DNA of 64,000 nucleotides from a virus, in the IMG/VR virus record IMGVR_UViG_3300032053_000017, positions 41,973-105,972 of that record. One strand, written 5' to 3'. The notes beneath the pieces were generated by a model. That model had not been told where the DNA came from and made no database searches. It saw only the letters and a program-made list of their open reading frames with translations. The position numbers and the translations under genes were made by a program. Below are positions 38,094 to 47,100 of the stretch, one piece after another. Position 1 is the stretch's first letter. Each line of letters begins with the position of its first letter.

Positions 38094-40423
38094 GGGTCGA
38101 GGACGACGAGGGTCTGCAGGAGTGGGGGCGCTACCTCACCGGGCAGCGCGTCGAGAAACACCTCCCGGGTGAACACGACCAGGACACCCACGGCACCCGG
38201 CACGAGCGCAGCGCTGACCAGCAGAAGACGCTCAAGATGTTGCAGAGCTACATGAGCGCCATGGTGGAGATGCGCGGGGCGAAGAAGCCCAAGGGCTGGC
38301 GCTTCAACTCTGTTGAGGAGCTGCTGCTCAAGCACGGTCAGACGTTCTCCAACGACCCCTACACATCAGATGAGGAGGAGGTGATCCTCAGGTTGGCGGC
38401 CACACTTGGCCCATGCCACGAGAAGGAGTGCTACCTCACGGCCCTGCGCGGCGCGCTGGAAGCCGATATGACAAGCATGGAGATCCACTACGCCGAGGGT
38501 CTTGCTATGGCCAAGGGTCTGCCGCTCCCTATCAACCACGCGTTCTTGGTCCTCAACAACAAGCCAGTCGACCTAACGTGGCGACGCGACTACAGTGTTG
38601 GGCACGGTTACAGGTCAGCCAAGCGGCTGCTCGAGCGAGCGAAGGAGAACCTCGAGGACGACGTCTACATCGGCATCAAGATCCCGACTGACCATATCAG
38701 ACGGCAGGCGTTCGATACGGGCCAGGCCGCGCCGATCCTCGACGATTGGGAGCGTGGCTACCCGCTGCTGCAGCGCGGGATCCCCAAGAGCTGGGAGAAA
38801 CTGCAGAAGGCTCTGTCGCCGTTTACGCATGAGCACGACGAATACCCGCGGCACTCGATCAACAAGACTCATTATGACACCAATGATAATATCACCGACG
38901 TTGATAAGCACCTACCGGGCAAACATGACCAGGCCACCCACGCTGGCGTCGAGAGCGTCAAGCATGATCTAGACGAAGCCACGGACAAGGACCTCGAGGG
39001 GTGGCTCAAGTTTATTGGGCGCAGGGGAAGACAGAACGATAAGGACGCCAGCATCGACGAGGCGGTCTCGATAAGTCTGATGCAGAGCGCGCTCCGCGAG
39101 CACCCCGACAGGACCTGGGTACTGCGCGACCCAAGCGGTAAGGCTCAGGCATTCGCGGCGCTGTCGAAGCCTGATCCTAAGGGCTGGAGTGAGCTACAGT
39201 ACGGAGCAGCGCCCTGGCACACCGTAGCTGAGGGTGTACACGGCTACGGCCTGCAGGTGGTGCGAGAGGCAGTTCAGGCCGCCATAGACGGCAAGCGCTG
39301 CAAGGCTATCTGGGCTGAGCCTGTGAACGACCGCTCGTGGCATATCCTCGAGCAGGCGGGGTTCGAGGGTGGGCGTGAGGGGGAGCCGCCTGGTGGCTAC
39401 ATGGTGAGCATGAACCTGCGGCCGTTCCTGAGCAAGGCTGAGCCGATCAAGCACTTCACCCACGAGCACGAGGGCTGGCCGCGCCACCCTATCAATGTGA
39501 AGAACCATGCCAAGTACTTCACAAAGCATCCTGAGCTGCACGGGCCCTTCCCAAAGGTGCCCAAGCCGTCTCCGCCACGCGCGTCGTCGCCGTCGCTGTA
39601 CGCGCTCGCGGGCAAGACCCCACCAAGGGAGGAGATCGACGCCGAGCAGAGTTTTTCTGAGGCTGGCCTGCGCGGTGGCATCTGGCTGGAGCGCACGACC
39701 GTCGTCGAGTGCAAGCCTGGGATGCTTCCCGAGGTTGAGGGTCTGTCGGATGTACGGCTCATCCACAAGACCTTCACGGGGGAGTCTGTGACCGAGTACA
39801 CGGTGTACAAGTTGTTCGAGCTGCTCAGACCTGGCTTCTGTCCGACGGTCATGATAGACGAGAAGGGCGAGGGCCACACGATGCGGTGGGTGGACGACGC
39901 TGGCTTTGGCGGGAATGCTATAGTCCTGGAAAAGGATACCACGACCCGAAGCCACGGCTTTAGCATAGAACAGGCGGAGGACGCGGGCTTTATGCAGGTG
40001 GTCGACTGGCTGGCCGGAAACCCGGACAGACACACTGGCAATGTCGTCCTCGACGGCGACCGTCTCTGGCCGATCGACAATGGGCTCTGTAACCTCAGCT
40101 ACGGCCAATATCGTTTTAGTGTAAACTGGACCTGGACGTCGCGGCTGGAGCCTGGTGACGCGAAGTCGCGGCGGGCATTCAGAGACTCAGCTCTGCGTAC
40201 ACTCAACCAGGTAGCGGAGAACGCGGACAAGATCATTGAAGTTATAGCGACCAAGGGTGGGCTGCCGCAGCGTCAGGAGCCTGGTGCCTTTGCGCATGGG
40301 CCGGCCGTCAGGCCTAAGCCTAAGTTTGTTGTCTCCGCGGTCAAGGCTGCACGCAAGGAGCTGAGGGCGTGGTACAAGCAGGCGGAGGACAACGCTAACG
40401 AGAGGCGCAGGAGGATGGCATAA
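38081..40423 (+). CDS. multidomain effector: transglutaminase/papain-like, GNAT-like and HipA/PI-kinase-like domains
   Basis: 780 residues; starts 13 bases inside the end of the giant gene. Motif A (26-38); a C-H-D type domain (C117 in 'ECYLTALRGALE', H153 in 'NHAFLV', D164 in 'VDLTW') like papain/transglutaminase folds; motif C (about 247-265); motif A (276-288); a GNAT-like acetyltransferase (about 325-450, 'RSWHILEQAGF'); motif C (about 459-480); then a kinase-like domain (about 515-720) with 'VVDWLAGNPDRHTGN' and 'IDNG', the catalytic and metal-binding loops of HipA/PI3-4-kinase-type enzymes. Each module follows a tag motif. Targets are unknown. Confidence 0.75.
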   Translation: MGKLRVEDDEGLQEWGRYLTGQRVEKHLPGEHDQDTHGTRHERSADQQKTLKMLQSYMSAMVEMRGAKKPKGWRFNSVEELLLKHGQTFSNDPYTSDEEEVILRLAATLGPCHEKECYLTALRGALEADMTSMEIHYAEGLAMAKGLPLPINHAFLVLNNKPVDLTWRRDYSVGHGYRSAKRLLERAKENLEDDVYIGIKIPTDHIRRQAFDTGQAAPILDDWERGYPLLQRGIPKSWEKLQKALSPFTHEHDEYPRHSINKTHYDTNDNITDVDKHLPGKHDQATHAGVESVKHDLDEATDKDLEGWLKFIGRRGRQNDKDASIDEAVSISLMQSALREHPDRTWVLRDPSGKAQAFAALSKPDPKGWSELQYGAAPWHTVAEGVHGYGLQVVREAVQAAIDGKRCKAIWAEPVNDRSWHILEQAGFEGGREGEPPGGYMVSMNLRPFLSKAEPIKHFTHEHEGWPRHPINVKNHAKYFTKHPELHGPFPKVPKPSPPRASSPSLYALAGKTPPREEIDAEQSFSEAGLRGGIWLERTTVVECKPGMLPEVEGLSDVRLIHKTFTGESVTEYTVYKLFELLRPGFCPTVMIDEKGEGHTMRWVDDAGFGGNAIVLEKDTTTRSHGFSIEQAEDAGFMQVVDWLAGNPDRHTGNVVLDGDRLWPIDNGLCNLSYGQYRFSVNWTWTSRLEPGDAKSRRAFRDSALRTLNQVAENADKIIEVIATKGGLPQRQEPGAFAHGPAVRPKPKFVVSAVKAARKELRAWYKQAEDNANERRRRMA
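38156..38193 (+). repeat. motif A copy 5
   Basis: Encodes KHLPGEHDQDTHG near the N-terminus of the second effector protein. Confidence 0.85.
38822..38878 (+). repeat. motif C copy 2
   Basis: Encodes FTHEHDEYPRHSIN then T-H-Y-D, after the transglutaminase/papain-like domain. Confidence 0.8.
38906..38946 (+). repeat. motif A copy 6
   Basis: Encodes KHLPGKHDQATHA, before the GNAT-like domain. Confidence 0.85.
39455..39520 (+). repeat. motif C copy 3
   Basis: Encodes FTHEHEGWPRHPIN then N-H-A-K-Y-F, before the kinase-like domain. Confidence 0.85.
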
Positions 40424-40424
40424 G

Positions 40425-41495
40425 ATGAGGGCAGTAGTCTGGGTCATGAGCGATGGTAAGCTGGAGCTGGCCGCGGAGGTGCTCGAGGACGGACAGGTGA
40501 ACGGCCCGTTCGCCGAGTCGCTCAGCCGCTGGATCCAGAGCAGCGGACTCGAGGGCGAGAAGATGCTGCGCGTCCTGGCCAAGCGGTGGACCAACGGTTA
40601 TATGGCCGTCGAGCTCCGCGGCGGCAAGGTCGAGAAGACCAGCACAGCCACAGCGATCAGGACGTACATCACGTCGGGCGAGGACGCGCCCGAGGGCGTG
40701 AGCGTCAAGCGCGGACCCCGCGGCGGCCGGTACTACGAAGGCAAGGCGCCTGAACCGAAGGAGCGGTTCGAGTTCAGTCCGAACGAACCACCAGATACCA
40801 AGGCGAAGCCGTACTCGCCGACCTTGGGCGAGTTAATCAACAACCCCTCGTGGGACGACCTGCCATGGAGAAAAGTCTCGTCGTACAAGGAGCTCTTCGA
40901 CCAGTACCATCTGAACATGCGCGCGAAGGCCGGCACAGCTGCAGCGATCGCGATGGATATCTGGAAGGATATACCTCTTGAGCACTTTATAGGCGTGCAT
41001 GAGGTTCACAATGAGCGCGCAACGCCAGAGAGGCTGGCCTCTTACGATCGGAACAAGATGAGTATAGCCCTCGCGTTCGACGGTTCACCGTGCGCGAAGA
41101 ACGTCAAACGACAGGGTGCCGTACACGAGGTAGGCCACGCCGTGTTTGACGGACTGTGGCGTCCACCAGGCCTCGACAAGAAGTCCGTTGATGCCGCAGC
41201 GACAGAACTGCGCAAACGGGTGCTGGCGTCCTACGCTGGGGCAATCAGGGAGGCCGGCGCTGATGTCATGCTGACTGTACTTACGGGCATCATGTTGGTG
41301 GGGACTCCTGAAGAATTCTTCAAACGCGTTCAAAAGGCGCGCGCGGTTACACCATACGCCCTGTCAGACGTCAACGAATGGTTCGCTGAGAACTACTCAT
41401 GGTATGTGCTGCACTCGAAGGGCTTGAAGAAAACGAACCCCGAGATGTATGATATAATGGTTACAGTATTTGGGGGAAAGGAATACAAGCGATGA
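40425..41495 (+). CDS. zincin-type metalloprotease effector with motif B
   Basis: 356 residues. Motif B at residues 80-106, then a zincin core: 'AVHEVGHAVFD' with HExxH at 234-238 and a downstream 'EWFAENYSWYV' whose Glu is a candidate third ligand, as in gluzincins and anthrax-lethal-factor-like toxins. The N-terminal 75 residues are unrecognised. It starts one base after the stop of the kinase-bearing gene, and its stop overlaps the next ATG. Likely a protein-cleaving effector. Confidence 0.7.
   Translation: MRAVVWVMSDGKLELAAEVLEDGQVNGPFAESLSRWIQSSGLEGEKMLRVLAKRWTNGYMAVELRGGKVEKTSTATAIRTYITSGEDAPEGVSVKRGPRGGRYYEGKAPEPKERFEFSPNEPPDTKAKPYSPTLGELINNPSWDDLPWRKVSSYKELFDQYHLNMRAKAGTAAAIAMDIWKDIPLEHFIGVHEVHNERATPERLASYDRNKMSIALAFDGSPCAKNVKRQGAVHEVGHAVFDGLWRPPGLDKKSVDAAATELRKRVLASYAGAIREAGADVMLTVLTGIMLVGTPEEFFKRVQKARAVTPYALSDVNEWFAENYSWYVLHSKGLKKTNPEMYDIMVTVFGGKEYKR
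40662..40742 (+). repeat. motif B copy 2
   Basis: Encodes TYITSGEDAPEGVSV then R-G-P-R-G-G-R-Y-Y-E-G, in the zincin protein. Confidence 0.85.
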
Positions 41496-41926
41496 TCACC
41501 ATCAAGGACCCCCGTGGCAGAGTGGTGGGCAGCGCCGACGATAAGCGACTGACGGTCACCGACCCGCGCCTACGGCGCCACCTCGAGGCTGTGCTGCGTC
41601 ATGGCATCCCTATGGGGCCCGACGCGGGCGTCAAGGGCCGGCCAGGTGTCGTGCTGCTGTTGGACTACCTCAGCCGGGCAGGCTACACCATAGAGGTCAG
41701 CGGGGGACTTAAGAAGGCGCCTGGTATCTCAGCGAGCGGCAGCGAGAGCCCCGACCCAGGACATGTTATCAGCGGCGACAGCCCAGGACACCTCATCGGA
41801 CCGGTCCGCAGGGTACGGCGTATAAACAAGGACATCGGCGGGGTGGGAGCACCAACGACAGGCGCGATGGTGAGCACGCCGACAGCAGGCGGTGGTAGAC
41901 GCAGGAGAAGACCCCCAGCTGTGTAA
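41492..41926 (+). CDS. hypothetical protein with basic tail
   Basis: 144 residues, ATGA overlap with the zincin gene. First 75 residues look folded (ITIKDPRGRVVGSADD...); the rest is Gly/Ser/Pro-rich with 'DPGHVISGDSPGHLIG' and ends GGGRRRRRPPAV. Could be an inhibitor or partner of the zincin; no direct evidence. Confidence 0.6.
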   Translation: MITIKDPRGRVVGSADDKRLTVTDPRLRRHLEAVLRHGIPMGPDAGVKGRPGVVLLLDYLSRAGYTIEVSGGLKKAPGISASGSESPDPGHVISGDSPGHLIGPVRRVRRINKDIGGVGAPTTGAMVSTPTAGGGRRRRRPPAV

Positions 41927-41945
41927 GTGATAGATACACGGAGGA

Positions 41946-41976
41946 GGTTTCCGCCGCGCCCACAAGAGGATATGAT
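41946..41976 (+). promoter_or_regulatory. class A phage promoter P7
   Basis: GGTTTCCG at 41946-41953, 17-base gap, TATGAT at 41971-41976. The next ATG is at 41983, so the message would be nearly leaderless. Confidence 0.55.
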
Positions 41977-41982
41977 AGCGCT

Positions 41983-42165
41983 ATGAAGAGATGCTACAGG
42001 TGTGGGGAGTGGGTGGACCCAGAGAGCGACGGCCCCTGTCATGACGGCAAGTACTACTGCTTCGAGTGTATACTCGGCAACAAGTGCGGCTGCAGCATAG
42101 ACATCAAGAGACTACGCGGGCTCCTGGGCAGGATCTGGAACGCCGTCCGCGGTTTGCGCGTTTAG
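41983..42165 (+). CDS. small zinc-finger protein
   Basis: 60 residues. C-x2-C-G-E-W (CYRCGEW), C-H-D-G-K-Y-Y-C-F-E-C and C-G-C: LIM- or treble-clef-like pattern, then a basic helix. No visible ribosome site; its ATG lies about at the P7 transcript start. Confidence 0.6.
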   Translation: MKRCYRCGEWVDPESDGPCHDGKYYCFECILGNKCGCSIDIKRLRGLLGRIWNAVRGLRV

Positions 42166-42177
42166 GGGGTTAAGCTC

Positions 42178-42369
42178 TTGAATGACACGGACGATCACAT
42201 CGACACAGACCGCGTGGACATCGATGCCCGCCGCGTCATCGTTAATACGGGCTGGACCATCGAGATGGCCAAGTGGAATACGATAGGCACGCTGGGCGGC
42301 TTCTTCGTTGGCGTGGCGTCGCTAGTGCTGTCCGCTATCGCGATCGTGATAGTGCTGACGCAGCGCTGA
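42178..42369 (+). CDS. small membrane protein
   Basis: 63 residues from TTG 42178 behind AGGGGG. Acidic N-terminus and a single C-terminal membrane helix (FFVGVASLVLSAIAIVIVL). Confidence 0.55.
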   Translation: MNDTDDHIDTDRVDIDARRVIVNTGWTIEMAKWNTIGTLGGFFVGVASLVLSAIAIVIVLTQR

Positions 42370-42379
42370 GGAGATAGAT

Positions 42380-44170
42380 ATGCCCTTCGCAGGATATGAT
42401 AATTTCGCTGACTGTGTGTCCCGCAACAGGGACAAGAACAACCCCGACGCGTACTGCGGTTCGATCAAGCACAAGGTGGAGGACAAGTCCATGAATGAGG
42501 TACTTGACCAGGGTGGGATGGCATCGACCCTCCGTCGGAAGCTCGCAAAGGCTGCGACATTCGCATTTGACCTGGCGACTGCTATCTTCAATGCGGGTCC
42601 ACCGCCGAGGGGCAAACGCAAGCCGGGCGACAGCGAGTACGAGAGGCCGTACGGGCCGGGTGTTGGCAGGCGTGGCAAGGAGCCAAGCACGCCAGCGGAC
42701 GAGGGCAACCTCGCCGGCAAACGTGAGGCCGCGGGACGCCTGACAGGCGACGAGGGTAAGGGTCGAGCGGGCCAGAACCAGAGCCGTGCTCGCACCTATC
42801 TGAAGCCAGGCGAGAGTCCGCCCCACGGCGTCGCAATCCGGCAGGGGGAGCGGGGTGGCCGCTACTACGAGGGCGGGCCGGCGGGTAAGCCTGGACCAGC
42901 ATACCAGCCTCGGGGTGCGAAGCCACAGCGGTCCGAGCGCGAGCCGTATGAGATGCCTGCTGGACAAGGTGTCCCAGACTTTGAGGGCACAGAGGCAGAT
43001 GAGCCGCCGAGGGGGGTCCCGGACTATGATCCTGACCGTGGACCGAGCTACAACGTACCAGGTAAGGGCGCGGCCGAGCGGACTCCCTACTGGGGACCAG
43101 ACGATGAGGGCAGTGAGGCTGACGAGCCGTCGCGACAGGAGACCTGGCCGTTCGAGGAGGACCAGGAAGGTAGCGAGGCCGATGAGCCCCCGCGGTCCGA
43201 ACAGGGCGGTAGCAACCTCCAGCACGTAGTTGACCAAGTAACAGATCACTTTGGCCCCGAAGGTCTCTATCGGATGCGCGTGAGAGATATAGCCACTGAG
43301 ATCCAGCGTCGTGATCCTGGTATCCCCAACGAGCGCGCCGCAATGGCCGCAAAGAAGATACACCGAAGCGCTCTGGAGGAACTGCGCTATGCTGGGATGC
43401 GGGGCATGGGTCAACCGTCTGGGAGTCCAGAACAGCACAAGATGCGCAAGGCTATCAGCACGGGAAGCGTCGCCGCGCTTTCACTTGAGGCTGACATCGT
43501 GCTTAAGGGTGGTGGCCGCACCTATCTGAAGCCAGGCGAGAAGGCTCCGGCAGGTCAGCACGAGCAACAGGGCGCGCGTGGTGGCCGGTATTACGAGGGC
43601 CCGCGCGGCACAAGTCCTGAGACCCAAGCCGATGAGAACTGGGCACGGGGTAAGAGACCTGGCGCAGGTTCCGCTGGATTTGGCCGGCCAATGGACGGGG
43701 GCGAGGAGCCGACAAAGCCGCCTACTCGTGCAGGAAGTCCCGAGACCCAAGCGGACGAGGACTGGGCACGGGGTAAGCGACCCGAGGGCTTTGGTAAGCC
43801 AAAGGGAGATGTGAAGCCTAAGCCGCAGCAGAGTTTCTCAGCGCGTCTGAAGGACCAGGCAAAGGCTGTCTATGCACAGTTGAAGGGCGGTGACTATCAT
43901 CACTGGCGCGGGCAGGAGGATGAGCTGGCGCAGGACATAGTTGACGGGATGTTTCCAGATGAGGAGCCCGGTGATACTCTTGACGATCAGCAGTGGGACG
44001 CAGCAGCCCATATAGCATACCGTATGGCTCAAAAGCTTATCAGGGGCGACACGCCAAAACGACAACCTCGCAAGCCCAAGTCGCACGCAGCCCGTAGAGG
44101 TGACGCGCTACCCCCGTCTAGCGGGCCGCTTCGACCGGGCGATAGAATCTACCCGCGAGACTACCCTTAG
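42380..44170 (+). CDS. low-complexity virion protein with motifs D and B
   Basis: 596 residues. Opens with motif D ('DCVSRNRDKNNPDAYCGSI'), also present at 12936. Carries motif B twice (residues 139-165 and 381-407), EG(S/T)EADEPPR-type repeats three times (about 193-275) and SPETQADE-WARGKRP twice. The stretch about 285-350 is a plausible small domain; the rest is probably disordered. Between the effector genes and the protease gene, so it may be an internal head or scaffold-like protein that gathers tagged effectors. Confidence 0.65.
   Translation: MPFAGYDNFADCVSRNRDKNNPDAYCGSIKHKVEDKSMNEVLDQGGMASTLRRKLAKAATFAFDLATAIFNAGPPPRGKRKPGDSEYERPYGPGVGRRGKEPSTPADEGNLAGKREAAGRLTGDEGKGRAGQNQSRARTYLKPGESPPHGVAIRQGERGGRYYEGGPAGKPGPAYQPRGAKPQRSEREPYEMPAGQGVPDFEGTEADEPPRGVPDYDPDRGPSYNVPGKGAAERTPYWGPDDEGSEADEPSRQETWPFEEDQEGSEADEPPRSEQGGSNLQHVVDQVTDHFGPEGLYRMRVRDIATEIQRRDPGIPNERAAMAAKKIHRSALEELRYAGMRGMGQPSGSPEQHKMRKAISTGSVAALSLEADIVLKGGGRTYLKPGEKAPAGQHEQQGARGGRYYEGPRGTSPETQADENWARGKRPGAGSAGFGRPMDGGEEPTKPPTRAGSPETQADEDWARGKRPEGFGKPKGDVKPKPQQSFSARLKDQAKAVYAQLKGGDYHHWRGQEDELAQDIVDGMFPDEEPGDTLDDQQWDAAAHIAYRMAQKLIRGDTPKRQPRKPKSHAARRGDALPPSSGPLRPGDRIYPRDYP
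42794..42874 (+). repeat. motif B copy 3
   Basis: Encodes TYLKPGESPPHGVAI then G-E-R-G-G-R-Y-Y-E-G. Confidence 0.85.
43520..43600 (+). repeat. motif B copy 4
   Basis: Encodes TYLKPGEKAPAGQHE then G-A-R-G-G-R-Y-Y-E-G. Confidence 0.85.
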
Positions 44171-44178
44171 AGGATAGT

Positions 44179-47100
44179 ATGAAGATCAGCAAGTCGGTCG
44201 AGCAGGACTGGTCCAGTGTCCTCCAGGATGCTGTCCCCCAGGGGGTGGCGGCCGAGTACGGGCGTATCCAGATCCTGTACAAGCAGGGGGGCCTGGAGGA
44301 GGACTATGAACTGGTCGTAGCCGGCTATGCCTCCCCACAGATCATCGACCGCGAGAAACACCTGATCACCAAGGAGGCCATGCAGAACGACCTCCCGCGG
44401 TTCCTGGCGCACCCCCACTACCGGAACGCAATGATCGTGCACTCCAACATCCAGGTTGGTGAGGTACTGCCGCGCTGGACGAACCCCAAGACCAACGAGG
44501 AGTTCGAGACCAAGGTCGACGACATCGGCCTGTTCGTAGTGGTCAAGCTGCGGACCGACAAGTACCGTCCCGAGATCTGTGAGAAGGTCGAGAAGGATAT
44601 CCAGGCCGGTAAGCTCTCGGCGTTCAGCATCTCAGGCGATGCGCCGTTCGACAGCAGGCGGCACGTCTGCCACAACGGCACGTGTTTCTGGATTATCGAC
44701 AAGATCATCTTCTATGAGATCACCATCTGCGAGCAGGGCGTGAACCAGGACGCCAAGTTCGCCATCCTGAGCAAGATGGCCCACTGCACCGACGGCGTCT
44801 GCGAACTGCCGCTGCCGAGCTATGTGACCACCGGCGCTATTCAGAACGCCTTGGACAAGCACATGGAGCCGGGCATGAAGCCGCACCAACACGGGCCAGC
44901 GACCCACCAGCCGTTCAGCGAGCCGGCCGAGGGTGAAACACTGCAGCCCGAGCCAGAGCGGTGGCCCAAGCGGGGCGCCAGGCCACGTGATGTCTTTGGA
45001 CTTCCCAAGCGCGGGTATGGTCGCGAGATCGGCAAGGCCGGTGGGGGTGGCGCGATAACGCCGGAGACCCCGATGCAGGATACCGAGGCGGGCAAGGACC
45101 CGACCAAGCCTGACATCGGCGAGAAGGCGGGCGGTGCCGCGACAGGACACGGCAGTATCCCGACTGGGTCAACCGAGCAGAAGGGTGAGGTCACGGTCGC
45201 TGAAGACTTCGCGCAGCGTATGTGGCAGGGCATGGGCCGGCCGTACAGTTTCGACCAGTTCAAGGTGGGACTGGGCGTCGAGTGGGAGCATGCTGATATC
45301 CTGGGCGGCGACTGGATGAAGGTCGCAGCGGTCGTGCTGGACCACCTCAAGGAGGACGAGCAGTACTACACCAAGCTGGCGCAGGTCGAGAAGGGACACG
45401 GTGTGCTCGGCAGGGCTGTGGTCAAGACTGTTGCGCGGAAGTCCGGATTCGCAGGCGGGGGCAATACAGCTGATGTTGGCAGCGGCTGGGCCGAGGAGGT
45501 TCACGACGTCGATACCGCGGGCAAGCCGGGCGGCATGCAGACTGACCGGACGTTCGATGAGGCCGAGGAGGAGAAGCGCGAACCATACGAGGCTCCAGGA
45601 CTTGTCGGCAGTCCCACCTCTGGGCCACTTGAGACTAAGTGCAAGCACGGTATCGTGAAGGGTGGCCAGACATGGGGGCCGCCAGACTTCGAGTGGGCCG
45701 GCCAGGAAGATGATGAGAAGGCGGAGAAGCACGCCACGAACGATACACACAAGCATGGCAGTGACGGCGTGCTTCCGACGATCCCGCAGATCAAGCGGCC
45801 AAAGCCCGTCAAGCAGGCTGGCGTAACATACAAGGCTGCGATCGACCCGAGTAAGACTACGCAATTCAGCCCACAGTACGCGCGCGATGATGCTGCTGGT
45901 GGCGAGGAGTCTGAGGAGTATTATCTGAACAAGGGTGAGCTATCACCAGACCTGATGACCGGCAGAGAGTCCGATAGGTTCTACCAGCGCTGTCCACTCT
46001 GTGCGACACAGAGCATCATCGAGCGGGCGCTGGATAACAGGACGCTCTACAGCCGCATGTCCGGGGAGTTCCGGGGCGTGCTGAGGCACTGCCTCATGGT
46101 GCTCCAGCAGGGCACGGGCGGGCTCGATTATATCCCCGGCAAGGGCTGGCTCGCTCTGGCTGATGACCACGCGTACACCGGTTACATGCGCTCGGGCTAC
46201 GGGGTGCCGCTGGCGCTGGCCGTAGCTACCATCGGTGTAAGCGCGTTCGACATCGGCGACGCAGCGCTGGTTAGGGCAGCGACCGAGACGGCCAACAGAC
46301 TGCTTGACCAGCACCCGCTCAGCAAGGGCGAGTATGAGCAGTTACTCGCGCGGGTGACCGGGTGGATGGGCAAGAATTTGGGCCTCGTGATCGCCAGGGC
46401 TAAGACCCTCTCGAAGGGTTACTCTGTCGGGTGGCTCGGTGACGCGCAGCGAACACTCCAGAGCGTACAGGGCTCGCTGGCGAACGTCGACCGCAAGGCA
46501 CTGAGTGATGATTTGAATGTGGCGCTTGGGAGCATCAGCGATGACGTGGAGCACCTGGTGGCCGCGCTTGGCCTGACCGAGCAGATGAAGGGCCAGGTGA
46601 AGGGCGTGGAGCCGGCCGCTCTGGACGTAGTGCGTGAGGTTGCCAAGGATACCGAGCACGACGTCGATGCAGCCAACGAGGCGCTGGAGGCGATCGATCC
46701 CGAGCGGATCGAGCAGCGCGGCGATAGCGAGAAGAATGAGCTAGATAACCCCGATCAGACGATCCACCCTGACGAGGTCGCTGTCATGACAGGAGCGCCC
46801 CCGGGTGTACCGACCGGCAACGCAAATGCGAGCGTAATCCACCGTGGCATGGATACCATGGTGGAGCGCCTGCTGGGCTGGCTGCCGCCTGAGAATACGC
46901 TCCGTCAGCTTTACAGTCGTATCTTCGGACAGGAGGAGCCCATCGAGGGTCCGGACGATATCGAGACGCTCATCATCGAGTGGGGACGGGCGAACCCGAT
47001 GCCAGACGTGGGCACGGAACAGATCACTGAGGATACAGTACCGTTGGCTAAGGCTATGATGCCACCGGGGCTTGGCACAACTTCGAAGACGGATGAGAAC

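Noticed and set aside
39600-40120. HipBA toxin-antitoxin system
   Set aside because: Only the kinase-like domain is present, fused within a larger protein; no HipB-type repressor or operator nearby.
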